64,000 nucleotides of DNA from Streptomyces sp. LaPpAH-108 (GTDB lineage: Bacteria > Actinomycetota > Actinomycetes > Streptomycetales > Streptomycetaceae). The first letter of the stretch is position 1. Each line of letters starts with the position of its first letter. Positions 8,389-16,158 of the stretch are shown piece by piece. The translations under genes and the position numbers were made by a program. The stretch covers positions 372,001-436,000 of the forward strand of contig NZ_KB891997.1 in assembly GCF_000373625.1 (NCBI RefSeq). Reading direction: 5' to 3'. The notes beneath the pieces were generated by a model. The model did no database searches. It was not told the origin of the DNA and saw only the letters and a program-made list of their open reading frames with translations.

Positions 8389-9210
8389 ATGTGCGAGGCC
8401 GATCTCAGACAGGCCGTCCTGGCCAAGAACGACGACCTCGCCGCGCGGCTGCGCGCCGACCTCGCCCGGCAGGGCGTCACCGTCGTCAACCTGCTCTCCA
8501 GCCCCGGCAGCGGCAAGACCGAACTCCTCGGCCGTGTCCTCGCCCGCGCCGTCGAACGCGGCGTCCCGGTGGCCGCCCTCACCGCCGACCTCGCCACCGA
8601 GAACGACGCCGTACGCCTCGCCCGCTCCGGCGCCCCCGTCCAGCAGCTGCTCACCGACGGGCTGTGCCACCTGGAGGCCGCCCAGGTCCGCGACAAGCTC
8701 ACCGGCTGGCTCCCGCCGGACACCCGCGCCCTCTTCGTCGAGAACGTCGGCAACCTCGTCTGCCCCGCCTCCTACGACCTCGGCGAGACCCTGCGCATCG
8801 CCCTGATGGCCGTCACCGAGGGCGAGGACAAACCGCTGAAGTACCCCACCGCCTTCGGCTCCGCCCACCTCGTCGTCATCACCAAGACCGACCTCGCGGA
8901 GCCCGCCGGTTTCGACGAGGACGCCTTCCGCGCGAACGTCCACCGGGTCAACCCGGGGGTGGAGATCGTCCGCTCCTGCGCCCGGAGCGGGGACGGGGTG
9001 AACGCGCTCCTCGAGTACGTGCTGTCGGCGCCGGACGCGGTGGTGCACCGGCCGCCCCTGGCACCCGGGCCGCACGGGCACGGGCACAGCCACGGCCCCG
9101 ACGGGGGGCACAGCCACAGCCACGGCCCCGACGCGGGACACACGCACAGCCATGGTCCGGCCGCGCACCACAGCCACGGTCCCGCTACCGCCGCCGCGCC
9201 CCGTTCATGA
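8389..9210 (+). CDS. hypB: Hydrogenase nickel incorporation GTPase HypB
   Basis: 273-aa SIMIBI-class GTPase that with HypA loads Ni into the large subunit. The P-loop SPGSGKT is at 38-44; LFVENVGNLVCPASYDLGE, TEGEDKPLKYP and VITKTDL are the characteristic HypB/NKxD segments, and GLCHLEA carries a metal-site Cys-His. Unusually, the His-rich nickel-storage stretch is at the C-terminus: about 47 residues with 13 His in HGHSHG-like units, whereas most His-rich HypB proteins have it at the N-terminus. GAGGAG lies 7 nt before the ATG. The stop overlaps the hypF start (ATGA). Confidence 0.97.
   Translation: MCEADLRQAVLAKNDDLAARLRADLARQGVTVVNLLSSPGSGKTELLGRVLARAVERGVPVAALTADLATENDAVRLARSGAPVQQLLTDGLCHLEAAQVRDKLTGWLPPDTRALFVENVGNLVCPASYDLGETLRIALMAVTEGEDKPLKYPTAFGSAHLVVITKTDLAEPAGFDEDAFRANVHRVNPGVEIVRSCARSGDGVNALLEYVLSAPDAVVHRPPLAPGPHGHGHSHGPDGGHSHSHGPDAGHTHSHGPAAHHSHGPATAAAPRS
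9069..9182 (+). repeat. Imperfect repeats encoding the HypB His-rich tail
   Basis: Two imperfect 30-bp units, each beginning with CACGGCCCCGACG, plus flanking partial copies, encode successive GPDxGHxHSH blocks at the end of hypB. The periodic DNA would allow easy expansion and contraction of the number of His residues. Confidence 0.7.
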
Positions 9211-11558
9211 CCGCCCCGGCGACCGGTACGGTCCGCCGGCGCCTCACCGTGCGCGGCACGGTGCAGGGCGTCGGCTTCCGGCCCCATGTGCACCGGCTCG
9301 CCGACGGCCTCGCGCTCGCCGGGTACGTGAGCAACACCGGTGACGGGGTCGTCATCGAGGTCGAGGGCCCCGAGGACGGCGTCGGCCGGTTCTGCGCCCT
9401 GCTGGCCGAACAGCCGCCCCCGCTCGCCCGGGTGACCGGCATCGGCCATGAGGACCTGCCCGCCACCGGGACCACCGACCCGTTCACCATCCGCGCCACC
9501 GATTCCCCCCAGGGCCGTACCCAGCTCCCGCCCGACACCGCCACCTGCGCCGACTGCCTGCGCGAACTGGCCGACCCCGCCGACCGCCGCCACCGGCACC
9601 CCTTCCTCACCTGCACCCACTGCGGCCCCCGCTTCACCATCGCCACCGCGATGCCCTACGACCGCGCCGCCACCACCATGGCCGCCTTCCCGATGTGCCC
9701 CGCCTGCGCCCGCGAGTACGGCGACCCCGCCGACCGGCGCTTCCACGCCCAGCCCGTCGCCTGCCCCGACTGCGGCCCGGAACTGACCCTGCTCCCGGCC
9801 CCCGGCACCCCGCTCCGCCCCGCGCGCGGCGCCGACGCCCTGGCCGGGGCACGGGAACTGCTCGGCGCGGGCCGGATCATCGCCGTCAAGGGTGTCGGCG
9901 GCTACCACCTGGCCTGCGACGCCACCGACGCCGACGCCGTGGCCACCCTGCGCCGCCGCAAGGAACGCGGCGGCAAGGCGTTCGCGGTGATGTGCGCCGA
10001 CCTCGCCACCGCCGAACGTGTCGCGGTGCTCTCCGACGCCGAACGCGCCGCGCTCACCGGCCCGTCGCGCCCCATCGTCCTGCTGCGCGCGCGGCGGACG
10101 GCCGGTGGACCCCGGCTCGCCGACGCGGTGTGCCCCGGCAGCCCGCACGTGGGCGTCCTGCTGCCCTACACCCCCGTGCACACCCTGCTGTTCGGGCTCC
10201 CCGGCGATCCCCCGGGCCCGCGCGTCCTCGTCATGACCAGCGGCAACCGCTCCGGCGAGCCCATCGTCACCGACGACGCCGAGGCGCTGATCCGGCTCGC
10301 CGGACTGGCCGACGCCTGGCTCACCCACGACCGCCCCATCGCCTCGCCTTGCGACGACTCCCTGCTGCGGGTGCGCGCCGACGGCACCGCCCAGGTCCTG
10401 CGCCGCTCACGCGGGTACGTCCCGCGCCCGCTGACCCTCCCGGTGCCGGTGCGGCCCGCGCTCGCGGTCGGCGGCGACCTGAAGAACGCCCTCTGTCTTG
10501 GCGAGGGCGACCAGGCATGGTTCGGCCCGCACATCGGGGACATGGGCGACCTGGCCACCCTGGAGGCCGCCCGCCGCGCCGAGACCCACCTCGCGACCCT
10601 CACCGGCGTCACCCCGATGCTCGTCGCCGCGGACCGGCACCCCGGCTACCACTCCACCGCCCACGCCCGCCGTCGCGCCACCGAAGCCGCCCTGCCGGAA
10701 CCGGCGTTGGTCCAGCACCATCACGCCCACATCGCCTCCGCCATGGCCGAGCACGGTCTCGACGGCACCACCCCCGTCATCGGCGTCGCCTTCGACGGCA
10801 CCGGGTACGGCGACGACGGCACGGTGTGGGGCGGCGAGATCCTGCTCGCCGACTACACCGGGCACCGGCGGCTGGCCCACCTCACCCCGGCGCCGCTGCC
10901 CGGCGGCGACGCGGGCGTGGCCAACCCGTGCCGTCTCGCGCTGGCCCGGTTGTGGGCGGCGGGTCTGGAGTGGACGCCGGACGTACCTAGCGTCCTGGCC
11001 TGCACACCGGACGAACTCGCCGTACTCAAGCAGCAGTTGACCCGCCAGGTGAACTGCGTCCCGACCTCCAGCATGGGCCGTCTCTTCGACGCCGTGTCCT
11101 CCCTGGTCGGCGCCTGCCACCGCGCCGGACACGAGGCGCAGGCCGCCCTGGAGCTGGAAGCACTCGCCACCAGAGCCCGGGACGCGGACCGCGTGGCGTA
11201 CCCCTTCGGACTCACGGTGGGCCCACCGGACAGCTGGCAGCTGGACCCCGCCCCGCTGCTCCGGGCCCTGGTCGAAGACGTACGCCGAGGCGTCCCGGCG
11301 CCCGTCATGGCGGCCCGCTTCCACCGGGGCGTGGCCCGCGCGGTCGCCGACGTGTGCCACCGGGTCCGCACCGCCACCGGCCTGACCACCACGGCTCTGA
11401 CCGGCGGCGTCTTCGCCAACGCCCTGCTGGAGGAGGAGAGCGCCGCCCTGCTCACGGCGGACGGCTTCACCGTCCTGCGCCACGGCGAGGTGCCGCCGGG
11501 CGACGGCGGACTGGCGCTCGGACAGCTCATGGTCGCCGCGCACACGGCACGGCCATGA
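9207..11558 (+). CDS. hypF: Carbamoyltransferase HypF
   Basis: 783-aa cytoplasmic enzyme that activates carbamoyl phosphate and transfers the carbamoyl group to the C-terminal Cys of HypE, the first step of cyanide-ligand synthesis. Domains in order: acylphosphatase (RRRLTVRGTVQGVGFRPHVH, about residues 10-95), two zinc fingers (CADC-x18-CTHC and CPAC-x18-CPDC, about 112-195), YrdC/Sua5 domain (IIAVKGVGGYHLACDA, KERGGKAFAVM, LLPYTPVH), and a Kae1-like domain (HHHAHIASAMAEHGL, FDGTGYGDDGTVWGGE, TGGVFAN). Full length for the family. The start overlaps the hypB stop (ATGA). Confidence 0.97.
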   Translation: MTAPATGTVRRRLTVRGTVQGVGFRPHVHRLADGLALAGYVSNTGDGVVIEVEGPEDGVGRFCALLAEQPPPLARVTGIGHEDLPATGTTDPFTIRATDSPQGRTQLPPDTATCADCLRELADPADRRHRHPFLTCTHCGPRFTIATAMPYDRAATTMAAFPMCPACAREYGDPADRRFHAQPVACPDCGPELTLLPAPGTPLRPARGADALAGARELLGAGRIIAVKGVGGYHLACDATDADAVATLRRRKERGGKAFAVMCADLATAERVAVLSDAERAALTGPSRPIVLLRARRTAGGPRLADAVCPGSPHVGVLLPYTPVHTLLFGLPGDPPGPRVLVMTSGNRSGEPIVTDDAEALIRLAGLADAWLTHDRPIASPCDDSLLRVRADGTAQVLRRSRGYVPRPLTLPVPVRPALAVGGDLKNALCLGEGDQAWFGPHIGDMGDLATLEAARRAETHLATLTGVTPMLVAADRHPGYHSTAHARRRATEAALPEPALVQHHHAHIASAMAEHGLDGTTPVIGVAFDGTGYGDDGTVWGGEILLADYTGHRRLAHLTPAPLPGGDAGVANPCRLALARLWAAGLEWTPDVPSVLACTPDELAVLKQQLTRQVNCVPTSSMGRLFDAVSSLVGACHRAGHEAQAALELEALATRARDADRVAYPFGLTVGPPDSWQLDPAPLLRALVEDVRRGVPAPVMAARFHRGVARAVADVCHRVRTATGLTTTALTGGVFANALLEEESAALLTADGFTVLRHGEVPPGDGGLALGQLMVAAHTARP

Positions 11559-11608
11559 CGAGCCCGCTGACCCGCGGCTCGGCACACGACGACGAGACGG
11601 AGTGACCC

Positions 11609-11899
11609 ATGTGTCTTGCAGTGCCCGGCAAGGTCGTGGCCATCGACGATGGCGCCGACCCGCGCACCGGGCTGATCGACTTCGGCGGGGTCCAGAAACA
11701 GGCGTGTCTGGAATACCTGCCCGACGTCCAGGTGGGGGAGTACGTCATCGTCCACGTCGGCTTCGCCCTCCAGAAGCTCGACGAGGAGTCCGCCCGGGCC
11801 TCACTCGAACTCTTCGAGCAACTCGGCCTGCTGGAAGAGGAGTTCGGCGACGCCTGGGAGCAGGCGGAGCGGCAGGGAAGCGGGAGTGAGAACCGGTGA
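11609..11899 (+). CDS. hypC: Hydrogenase assembly chaperone HypC/HupF
   Basis: 96-aa chaperone. It begins with the invariant MCLAVPGKV; Cys2 binds the Fe(CN)2CO precursor with HypD and later contacts the large subunit. GLIDFGGVQKQACLEYLPDVQVGEYVIVHVGFALQKLDE is cut here only to note its family-typical pieces: DFGGV, GEYVIVHVGFA and KLDEE. A 50-bp gap separates it from hypF; the ribosome site is ACGGAG 8 nt before the ATG. The stop overlaps the hypD GTG start (GTGA). The length is slightly above the usual 75-90 residues because of a Glu-rich tail. Confidence 0.96.
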   Translation: MCLAVPGKVVAIDDGADPRTGLIDFGGVQKQACLEYLPDVQVGEYVIVHVGFALQKLDEESARASLELFEQLGLLEEEFGDAWEQAERQGSGSENR

Positions 11900-13083
11900 A
11901 GTACATCGAGGAGTTCAACGACCCGGCGCTGGCCCGCCGTCTGCTCGACGAGATCCGTGCCACCGCCACCCGCCCCTGGGCCCTGATGGAGGTCTGCGGC
12001 GGCCAGACCCACTCCATCATCCGGCACGGCATCGACCAACTCCTGCCCGAGGAGGTGGAGTTGATCCACGGGCCCGGCTGCCCGGTATGTGTCACCCCGC
12101 TCGACGTCATCGACAAGGCGCTCGCCATCGCCGCCCGCCCGGACGTGATCTTCTGCTCCTTCGGCGACATGCTCCGCGTGCCCGGCACCGACCGCGACCT
12201 GTTCCGGGTCAAGGGCGAGGGCGGCGACGTACGCGTGGTGTACTCCCCGCTCGACGCGCTCGACCTCGCGCGCCGCAACCCGGACCGCCAAGTCGTCTTC
12301 TTCGCCATCGGGTTCGAGACCACCGCGCCCGCCAACGCCATGGCCGTCCACCAGGCCCGCCGCCTCGGCCTGGACAACTTCAGCCTGCTGGTCTCCCACG
12401 TCCGCGTGCCCCCGGCCGTCGAAGCGATCATGACCGCCCCCGAGTGCCGGGTGCAGGGCTTCCTCGCCGCCGGGCACGTGTGCAGCGTGATGGGCACCGA
12501 GGAGTACCCGGAGCTGGCCGCCCGGCACAAGGTGCCCATGGTCGTCACCGGCTTCGAACCGCTCGACATCCTGGAGGGCATCCGGCGCGCCGTCCACCAA
12601 CTGGAGCGCGGCGAGCACCGGGTGGAGAACGCGTACGCCCGCGCCGTGCGCGAGGAGGGCAACCCCGCCGCCCGGCGCATGATCGAGGACGTCTTCGAGG
12701 TCACCGACCGCAACTGGCGCGGCATCGGCCGCATCCCGGCCAGCGGCTGGCGCCTCTCGGCGGCGTACCGCGCGTACGACGCCGAGCACCGCTTCGACGT
12801 CACCGGCATCCGCACCGAGGAACCGGCCGTGTGCCGGGCCGGTGAAGTCCTCCAGGGCCTCATCAAGCCCACCGAGTGCGAAGCCTTCGGCACCGCCTGC
12901 ACCCCGCGCACCCCGCTCGGCGCCACCATGGTCTCCAGCGAGGGCGCCTGCGCCGCGTACTACCTGTACCGGCGGATGGCAGGCGCCCCGGTGTCGCCCG
13001 GCTCGCGCATCCCCCGAGAGGACTCGCGCATCCCCCGAGAGGACTCGCGCATCCCCCGAGAGGAGATGAACCCCGTTGGCTGA
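11896..13083 (+). CDS. hypD: Hydrogenase iron-cofactor scaffold HypD
   Basis: 395-aa [4Fe-4S] redox protein on which Fe(CN)2CO is assembled with HypC. Family motifs: EVCGGQTHSI near residue 35, HGPGCPVCVTP near 60, FFAIGFETTAP, GFEPLDILEGI, and the C-terminal cluster-binding region with Cys in CRAGEVLQGL, KPTECEAFGTAC and SSEGACAAYYLY. After the conserved end the protein gains SPGSRIPRED-type repeats (three SRIPRE units) encoded by the 21-bp tandem repeat at 13002-13064. The GTG start overlaps the hypC stop and the 3' end overlaps the hypE start by 8 bp. Confidence 0.96.
   Translation: MKYIEEFNDPALARRLLDEIRATATRPWALMEVCGGQTHSIIRHGIDQLLPEEVELIHGPGCPVCVTPLDVIDKALAIAARPDVIFCSFGDMLRVPGTDRDLFRVKGEGGDVRVVYSPLDALDLARRNPDRQVVFFAIGFETTAPANAMAVHQARRLGLDNFSLLVSHVRVPPAVEAIMTAPECRVQGFLAAGHVCSVMGTEEYPELAARHKVPMVVTGFEPLDILEGIRRAVHQLERGEHRVENAYARAVREEGNPAARRMIEDVFEVTDRNWRGIGRIPASGWRLSAAYRAYDAEHRFDVTGIRTEEPAVCRAGEVLQGLIKPTECEAFGTACTPRTPLGATMVSSEGACAAYYLYRRMAGAPVSPGSRIPREDSRIPREDSRIPREEMNPVG
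13002..13064 (+). repeat. Three perfect 21-bp tandem repeats at the hypD-hypE junction
   Basis: Three identical consecutive copies (13002-13022, 13023-13043, 13044-13064) begin with CTCGCGCATCC and end with CCCGAGAGGA. They encode in-frame SRIPRED repeats at the HypD C-terminus. Each copy ends in the purine run GAGAGGA, and the third copy serves as the Shine-Dalgarno sequence for the TTG start of hypE. Confidence 0.95.
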
Positions 13084-14149
13084 CCTCGCCACCGAGGCAA
13101 CCGTCGACCCCGCGAACTGGTCCTGCCCCGCCCCGCTGCGCGACCAGGGCGTCGTCGTCATGGGTCACGGCGGGGGCGGCGCCCTCTCCGCCGAACTGAT
13201 GGAGCAGGTCTTCGCCCCGGCCTACGGCAACCCCGTCCTGGCCGCGCTCACCGACTCCGCCGTCCTCCAACTCGGCGGCGCGCGGCTCGCGTTCTCCACC
13301 GACTCCTACGTGGTGCGCCCGCTGTTCTTCCCCGGCGGCTGCCTCGGCGACCTCGCGGTCAACGGCACCGTCAACGACCTCGCGATGAGCGGGGCCCGAC
13401 CCGCCTATCTGTCCACGGCGTTCGTCCTGGAGGAGGGCGTCGGACTCGACGTCGTCGCCCGCATCGCCCGCGCCGTCGGCACCGCGGCCGAGGCGGCCGG
13501 GGTCACCGTCGCCACCGGCGACACCAAGGTGGTCGAGTCCGGACACGGCGACGGCGTCTACGTCACCACCGCCGGGGTCGGCCTCGTCCCGGACGGCGTC
13601 GACATCCGCCCCCAGCGCGCCCGCCCCGGCGACGCGGTGATCGTCAGCGGCCCGATCGGGCTGCACGGGGTCGCGGTGATGAGCGTGCGCGAGGGCCTGG
13701 AGTTCGGCGTCGAGATCGCCTCCGACACCGCGCCGCTCGCCGGGCTCGTCGCCGCCATGCTCGACGTCACCCCGGACCTGCACGTCCTGCGCGACCCCAC
13801 CCGGGGCGGCCTGGGCGCCGCCCTCAACGAGATCGCCCGCGCCTCCGGCACCGGCGTCCGCCTCACCGAGCGCGCCGTCCCCGTGCCCGACGAGGTGGCC
13901 AACGCCTGCGGGTTCCTCGGCCTCGACCCGTTCTACGTCGCCAACGAGGGCAGGCTCGTCGCCTTCGTACCCCGCGAACACGCCGACGCCGTGCTCGCCG
14001 CGATGCGCGCCCACCCGCAGGGCACCGGGGCCGCCCTGATCGGGGAGTGCGTGGCCGAACACCCCGGGATGGTCACCGTCGCCACGGGGCTCGGCGGCAC
14101 ACGGGTGCTCGACCTGCCGCTCGGGGAGCAGCTGCCGCGCATCTGCTGA
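13076..14149 (+). CDS. hypE: Hydrogenase expression/formation protein HypE
   Basis: 357-aa ATP-dependent dehydratase of the PurM/AIRS superfamily that converts its C-terminal thiocarboxamide to thiocyanate, giving the CN ligands. The start is a TTG at 13076, placed by the GAGAGGA site and the 8-bp overlap with hypD. The N-terminal glycine-rich MGHGGGGALS, STDSYVVRPLFFPGG, GDLAVNGTVNDLAMSGA and LRDPTRGGLG motifs are all present, and the protein ends in PRIC, the conserved C-terminal Cys that accepts the carbamoyl group. Last gene of the plus-strand hyp operon. Confidence 0.97.
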   Translation: MADLATEATVDPANWSCPAPLRDQGVVVMGHGGGGALSAELMEQVFAPAYGNPVLAALTDSAVLQLGGARLAFSTDSYVVRPLFFPGGCLGDLAVNGTVNDLAMSGARPAYLSTAFVLEEGVGLDVVARIARAVGTAAEAAGVTVATGDTKVVESGHGDGVYVTTAGVGLVPDGVDIRPQRARPGDAVIVSGPIGLHGVAVMSVREGLEFGVEIASDTAPLAGLVAAMLDVTPDLHVLRDPTRGGLGAALNEIARASGTGVRLTERAVPVPDEVANACGFLGLDPFYVANEGRLVAFVPREHADAVLAAMRAHPQGTGAALIGECVAEHPGMVTVATGLGGTRVLDLPLGEQLPRIC

Positions 14150-14166
14150 GCCGCAGGGCACGCGAA

Positions 14167-14200
14167 GAGAGGGGCCCACCGGGCAAGGCGGGCCCCTCTC
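14167..14200. terminator. Strong bidirectional terminator between hypE and hypA
   Basis: Perfect 11-bp inverted repeat: GAGAGGGGCCC at 14167-14177 and GGGCCCCTCTC at 14190-14200 with a 12-nt loop. It lies in the 61-bp gap where the two hydrogenase operons converge, so it can end both transcripts. Confidence 0.85.
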
Positions 14201-14210
14201 CCTGTGGCTT

Positions 14211-14558
14211 TCAGGGCACCGGCTCCACCGCCGTGATCTCCAGCTCCCGCCCGCTGCGCAGATCCTGCGAGGGCCGGTCGCAGCGCGGGCACCAGAAGAA
14301 CGGCGGCATGCCCACCGCGAACTCCTCGGTGCACGGAGCACACCAGGCCACCGCGGTCACCTGCTCCACCACGAGGTCGGCCGAGGAGAGGGCGGTGCCG
14401 TCGCGTGCCACCTCGAAGGCGAAACGCAGCGCGTCCGGCACCACCCCGGCCAGCTCACCGACCCGGACCGTCACCGAGGAGACGTCCCCGCCGCCGTCGG
14501 CACGGGCGATCTCCCCGGCGCGCTCCACGATCGCGGTCGCGATCGACAGTTCGTGCAC
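14211..14558 (-). CDS. hypA: Hydrogenase nickel metallochaperone HypA
   Basis: 115-aa Ni/Zn protein that docks HypB to the large subunit. It starts with MHELSIA, where His2-Glu3 form the Ni site. The structural zinc ligands are C73-x2-C76 (WCAPC) and C90-x2-C93 (WCPRC). It is the last gene of the minus-strand structural operon, separated from the rest of the hyp set, which sits on the plus strand. It ends at the shared hairpin. Confidence 0.96.
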   Translation of the reverse strand: MHELSIATAIVERAGEIARADGGGDVSSVTVRVGELAGVVPDALRFAFEVARDGTALSSADLVVEQVTAVAWCAPCTEEFAVGMPPFFWCPRCDRPSQDLRSGRELEITAVEPVP

Positions 14559-14565
14559 GGCGGAC

Positions 14566-14778
14566 TCACGGGTACCGGTGACCGGCGCCCAGGCCCCCGG
14601 TCATCCGGTAGATCTTGAGTTCCCGCACCATGCCGGGGATCTCCTTGACGAGGAGGACCAGCGTAAGACCGGCCAGCAGGGCGGCCTGGGCGATCAGCAC
14701 CTGCTTGCCCGAGACCAGGGGCTTCGCCGCCTCGTCCCCTTCGACGTGCTTCATGGCACTCACTTCCTGCTCTCTCAT
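14566..14778 (-). CDS. Small single-span membrane protein in hydrogenase operon
   Basis: 70 aa, no known function that I recognise. One hydrophobic segment (QAALLAGLTLVLLVKEIPG) is followed by a basic/amphipathic region (MVRELKIYRMTGGLG), so it probably spans the membrane once. Two starts compete: the ATG at 14778 overlaps the upstream stop (ATGA coupling), while the ATG at 14754 has AGGAAG upstream and gives 62 aa. Its position between the structural genes and hypA suggests membrane anchoring or electron-transfer docking of the hydrogenase, which is inference only. Confidence 0.7.
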   Translation of the reverse strand: MREQEVSAMKHVEGDEAAKPLVSGKQVLIAQAALLAGLTLVLLVKEIPGMVRELKIYRMTGGLGAGHRYP

Positions 14779-14981
14779 CCCGGGGGAATGTTCGGCATGA
14801 CGTCCAGCAGCGCGTCGTGCTGCTTGGAGCGGACACCGGTGGAGCGGCGCGCGTCGGCGGTGCCGTCCTTGTGATGCCCGGCCTGCTCCTGATAGGGGCC
14901 CTCGTTGCCCTGGTGCAGTCCCGGAACGTGCGTCGGCGTGTCCGGTTTGACCTGCGGGCGGCCCACTCTGATCTTGCCCAT
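14775..14981 (-). CDS. Small hydrophilic protein of hydrogenase operon, function unknown
   Basis: 68 aa. The ATG at 14981 follows AGAGGAGA at 6-nt spacing. The sequence begins MGKIRVGRPQVKPDTPTHVP and continues with GLHQGNEGPYQEQAGHHKDG: charged, Gly/Pro/His-rich, no membrane segment and probably little fold. The opening VGRPxVKPDxPxHVxGxxQGN pattern is familiar to me from actinobacterial group 1h/5 hydrogenase loci, but I know no assigned role. It is coupled to the following small membrane-protein gene by an ATGA overlap and lies 20 bp after the DUF5947 gene. Confidence 0.75.
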   Translation of the reverse strand: MGKIRVGRPQVKPDTPTHVPGLHQGNEGPYQEQAGHHKDGTADARRSTGVRSKQHDALLDVMPNIPPG

Positions 14982-15001
14982 GACGGTCTCCTCTCTGGGC
15001 T

Positions 15002-15592
15002 TCACGAACGCTCGGTCAGCTCCGTGAAGAACCGTTCGACGGCCGGCCAGACCCGGCCGCCGCCGGACAGCCCCCGCCACTCCTCGCGGACCAGGGCGAC
15101 CATCCGGAAGCAGTCGTCGATCGGTACGATCCAGTGTTCCTCGTGTCCGCGCACCGTGTTGATCAGCAGCGCCTCCACGTCGGGCACCATCCCGGCCAGG
15201 GCCGGAACCGACCCGGCCAGGGCGTGCCAGGCGGTCGCGTCGATCTCCCAGCGCATCGTCCCGGCCGGGCTCGGACCCTCGGCGGTCACCGAGCCGTCCG
15301 CCCGGGGCACGAAGAACACCAGGCCCACCGGCACACCCAGCGCCGCCGTGTCGACCGGCGCGAGCCGCACCCGGCGCCGGGGCACGAGCCGGTACCGGCC
15401 CCCGCCCGCGCCGCCGTCGGCGAACAGCACCGAACAGGGACCGCACACACAGCGCAGCCCGTCCGCCTCCGCCTCGTACAGATGGGCGTGCTCCTCGGCG
15501 ACGGGCGCCGCGCACAGCTCGCACGCCTCGGCCGCCGCCGGGCGCCCCGCCGCCGCGCCGGAGCGGACGACCCGGGCCAGCGCCCCGCTCAC
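15002..15592 (-). CDS. DUF5947 family protein (hydrogenase-associated)
   Basis: 196-aa soluble protein. The GTG at 15592 overlaps the stop of the NifU-like gene (GTGA) and has AGGGAG upstream. A treble-clef-like zinc site is suggested by CELCAAP near residue 27 and CVCGPC near residue 53. Further conserved-looking segments are GLVFFVPRADG, WHALAGSVP and EEHWIVPIDDCFRMVALVRE. This family occurs next to actinobacterial [NiFe] hydrogenases. Its role is unknown; the two Cys pairs suggest metal binding or assembly help. Confidence 0.8.
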   Translation of the reverse strand: MSGALARVVRSGAAAGRPAAAEACELCAAPVAEEHAHLYEAEADGLRCVCGPCSVLFADGGAGGGRYRLVPRRRVRLAPVDTAALGVPVGLVFFVPRADGSVTAEGPSPAGTMRWEIDATAWHALAGSVPALAGMVPDVEALLINTVRGHEEHWIVPIDDCFRMVALVREEWRGLSGGGRVWPAVERFFTELTERS

Positions 15593-16158
15593 CGCGCTCC
15601 CTGCGCCGCGCCCCGGCGGGTGAGCGTGGCCAGCGGGACGAACGCGGGCGGGGAGGTCCGCTCGGCGGTGACCGCCTCCACCCGCGTCAGCTCCGGCGCG
15701 GCGGCCAGCACCGCCGCGCGGACCACCTCGGCGACATCCGTGGAGTCCGAGCCGCATCCGGCGCCGCAGCCACCGCCGCCCGCATCCACCCGGACCCGCG
15801 CCACAGCGCCCTCCACGCCCTCCCACTCCAGGTCGCCGCCGCGCTTGCGCACGGCGGGACGCAGCCGCTCGACCGCGCGGGCGGCCCGGCGCTCCGGCGG
15901 CTCGGGGTGGATGCCGTGCAGCACCAGCAGATGCGCCAGCAGCTCGTCCTCGGCCAGCCGGTCGCGCAGCGCGTCGTCCGCGTGGTCCAGGACCCGGGCC
16001 AGCGCCTCGCCGTAGACCTCGGTCAGCAGCCCGACCGCGCCCAGCGCCTCGCGGGCGGTGGAACCGGAGTCGGACTCCAGGCCGCCCAGCACGTCGTCGA
16101 GATGGGCCAGGCGTGCCTCCACCGCCGGGTCGTCGAGACGGCGGACACCCTCAGCCAT
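15589..16158 (-). CDS. NifU-like iron-sulfur scaffold domain protein
   Basis: 189-aa protein in the hydrogenase operon. Residues about 1-90 form a charged helical region; about 95-175 resemble the NifU C-terminal domain (AVERLRPAVRKRGGDLEW, then VARVRVDAGGGGCGAGC, then DVAEVVRAAVLAAAPEL). Classical NifU domains coordinate a transient cluster with CxxC; here the cysteines are C131 and C135, a CxxxC spacing in a Gly-rich loop. A function in delivering Fe-S clusters to HhyS is likely from context. The start overlaps the hhyL stop by 8 bp. Confidence 0.8.
   Translation of the reverse strand: MAEGVRRLDDPAVEARLAHLDDVLGGLESDSGSTAREALGAVGLLTEVYGEALARVLDHADDALRDRLAEDELLAHLLVLHGIHPEPPERRAARAVERLRPAVRKRGGDLEWEGVEGAVARVRVDAGGGGCGAGCGSDSTDVAEVVRAAVLAAAPELTRVEAVTAERTSPPAFVPLATLTRRGAAQGAR

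Noticed and set aside
12998..13066. The three 21-bp repeats as a CRISPR-like array
   Set aside because: The copies are directly adjacent without spacers and are in frame with hypD. No cas gene is present in the window.
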